This document shows positions 6,193 through 7,185 of a DNA stretch of 7,185 bases, piece by piece. The notes beneath the pieces were generated by a model, which did no database searches, was not told where the DNA came from, and saw only the letters and a program-made list of their open reading frames with translations. The DNA comes from an uncultured Bacteroidales bacterium. Its GTDB lineage: Bacteria > Bacteroidota > Bacteroidia > Bacteroidales > UBA932. The translations under genes and the position numbers were made by a program. The number at the start of each line of letters is the position of its first letter. The stretch's first letter is position 1. The stretch is taken from NCBI GenBank assembly GCA_910585445.1, contig CAJUEK010000075.1, forward strand, positions 1-7,185, given 5' to 3'.

Positions 6193-7185
6193 TTAAATGT
6201 ATGCTCCCATTTTGAGCAGATTGGTCTCTCCCTCAGTAAGGAATCTCCACTCTCCTCTTTTGAGGCCTTTCTTGGTGAGTCCGGCGAAATATACCCTGTC
6301 AAGAGCCTTCACTTCATATCCGAGGGATTCGAAAATCCTTCTTACGATGCGGTTCTTGCCTGAATGTATCTCAATGCCGAGCTTGCGGTGGTCATCCTCT
6401 TCGATATACTCGAGAGCATCAGCCGCAATCATGCCGTCCGGAAGCTCCACGCCGCTGAGAATCTTGTCGAAATCCTCCTGCTTGAGCTTGCCGTCAAGTG
6501 ACACCTGATAAATCTTCTTCTTGTCATATGAAGGGTGAGTGAGCTTTTCAGCAATCTCGCCGTCATTTGTGAACATGAGGACTCCTGTGGTGTTCTTGTC
6601 AAGGCGTCCGACAGGGAATACCCTTGACTCGCAGCCTTTCAGAAGGTCCATGACCGTCCTGTCCGCATGAGGGTCGCTGGCTGTTGTCACATAGCCCTTA
6701 GGCTTGTTCATGATGATATACACTTTCTCCTCTCCTTTGAGCCTTTCTCCGTTGAAGCGGATGTCATCGGTAGAGATGTTCACTTTCGTGCCAAGCTCAG
6801 TTATAACTTCCCCGTTCACTGTAACTACACCGGCAAGAATGAAATTGTCGGCTTCGCGGCGTGAGCAGATTCCTGAGTTTGCGATGAATTTGTTGAGCCT
6901 TACCTCATCTTTCATCGGTATTGAAACGAAGTCGTTGTCAGAGTACCTGTCATTGGAATCCACCTGAGGCCTCCTGTTTATCATCTTGCTGATTCCGCTT
7001 TCGTCCTCGTCGCGGAAATAGTTGAAGTCCTGCCTGTTGTTGAAGCTTCTTCTTCCGTTTGAGAAGCCTCTCCTGTCACCGTCTCCGAAAGAACGTCTCG
7101 GCCTGTCCCCGAAAGAGCGGCGTGGCCTGTCGTTGTCACCGAACGTGCGCCTTGGCCTGTCCTGTCCCTCTCCGAATGATCTTCT
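6193..7185 (-). CDS. rluB: rRNA pseudouridine synthase, RsuA/RluB family, with arginine-rich N-terminal extension (5' end outside window)
   Basis: The enzyme converts a uridine in rRNA to pseudouridine. The frame is open from the right edge to the TAA at 6193, giving 330 visible residues. The part from the ATG at 6984 is the recognisable enzyme: an S4 RNA-binding domain (VRLNKFIANSGICSRREAD, visible residues 95-113), NKPKGY (160-165), the catalytic motif GRLDKNTTG with Asp196, and the C-terminal GKNRIVRRIFESLGY (276-290). The 67 upstream codons continue the same frame without a stop and encode a low-complexity Arg/Phe/Gly/Asp-rich segment with RPRRSFGD repeats, so 6984 is probably not the true start. 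RluB (23S U2605) is the closest named type I can suggest, but RsuA or RluF specificity cannot be excluded. era follows 9 bp downstream. Confidence 0.9.
   Translation of the reverse strand, partial: RRSFGEGQDRPRRTFGDNDRPRRSFGDRPRRSFGDGDRRGFSNGRRSFNNRQDFNYFRDEDESGISKMINRRPQVDSNDRYSDNDFVSIPMKDEVRLNKFIANSGICSRREADNFILAGVVTVNGEVITELGTKVNISTDDIRFNGERLKGEEKVYIIMNKPKGYVTTASDPHADRTVMDLLKGCESRVFPVGRLDKNTTGVLMFTNDGEIAEKLTHPSYDKKKIYQVSLDGKLKQEDFDKILSGVELPDGMIAADALEYIEEDDHRKLGIEIHSGKNRIVRRIFESLGYEVKALDRVYFAGLTKKGLKRGEWRFLTEGETNLLKMGAYI
7042..7185 (-). repeat. In-frame repeats coding for DRPRRSFG units
   Basis: Within the N-terminal extension of the pseudouridine synthase, three clear units occur: DRPRRTFG (7161-7138), DRPRRSFG (7131-7108) and DRPRRSFG (7107-7084). 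Shorter relatives follow (DRRGF, GRRSF) down to about 7042, and a partial RRSFG sits at the right edge. Unit starts are 10, 8 and 10 codons apart. Synonymous codons differ between copies, so the amino-acid pattern is better kept than the DNA, which suggests selection on the peptide. The array may continue beyond the window. Confidence 0.85.

Noticed and set aside
6982..6984. ATG at 6984 as the true start of the pseudouridine synthase
   Set aside because: The frame stays open for 67 more codons to the window edge and encodes patterned repeats with synonymous variation, which indicates it is coding.

Overview
The window carries core housekeeping genes of a Bacteroidota bacterium, most likely a member of Bacteroidales. 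Three things point there: the style of the predicted proteins (RecJ, the DNA topoisomerase IV A subunit, the N-terminus of lysyl-tRNA synthetase), promoter elements that match the Bacteroidota -7 box TAnnTTTG, and A-rich start regions with mostly weak Shine-Dalgarno sequences. Base composition looks close to half GC by eye. I would not name a genus.

Layout. Positions 1-51 (minus strand) hold the first 17 codons of a gene that resembles lysS. A 193-bp divergent intergenic region (52-244) follows, with a candidate promoter for each direction and an imperfect inverted repeat between them. recJ (245-1981, plus) encodes the single-strand-specific 5'-3' exonuclease. Its last 35 bp overlap tail to tail with aroK (shikimate kinase, 2519-1947, minus). 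aroK is the last gene of a tight minus-strand run that reads, in transcription order: an rRNA pseudouridine synthase of the RsuA/RluB family (open at the right edge, ending 6193), era (6183-5287), parC-type topoisomerase IV subunit A (5243-2535) and aroK. The gaps are 9, 43 and 15 bp, so this is very probably one operon whose promoter lies beyond 7185.

How the genes relate. The first two operon genes serve ribosome maturation (rRNA modification; assembly of the small subunit by Era). The third resolves linked chromosomes, and the fourth makes shikimate-3-phosphate for aromatic compound synthesis. The grouping links growth-rate functions and is not a single pathway. recJ stands alone as a DNA repair gene on the other strand.

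I found no mobile element, CRISPR array, tRNA or rRNA, and no defence or biosynthetic system. The most interesting points are details of known genes: a recJ promoter placed so close to its ATG that the mRNA should be leaderless; a C-terminal QPTLF on the topoisomerase that looks like a sliding-clamp-binding peptide; Gln and Gly at the two quinolone-contacting positions of that enzyme; and a disordered arginine-rich repeat extension on the pseudouridine synthase.
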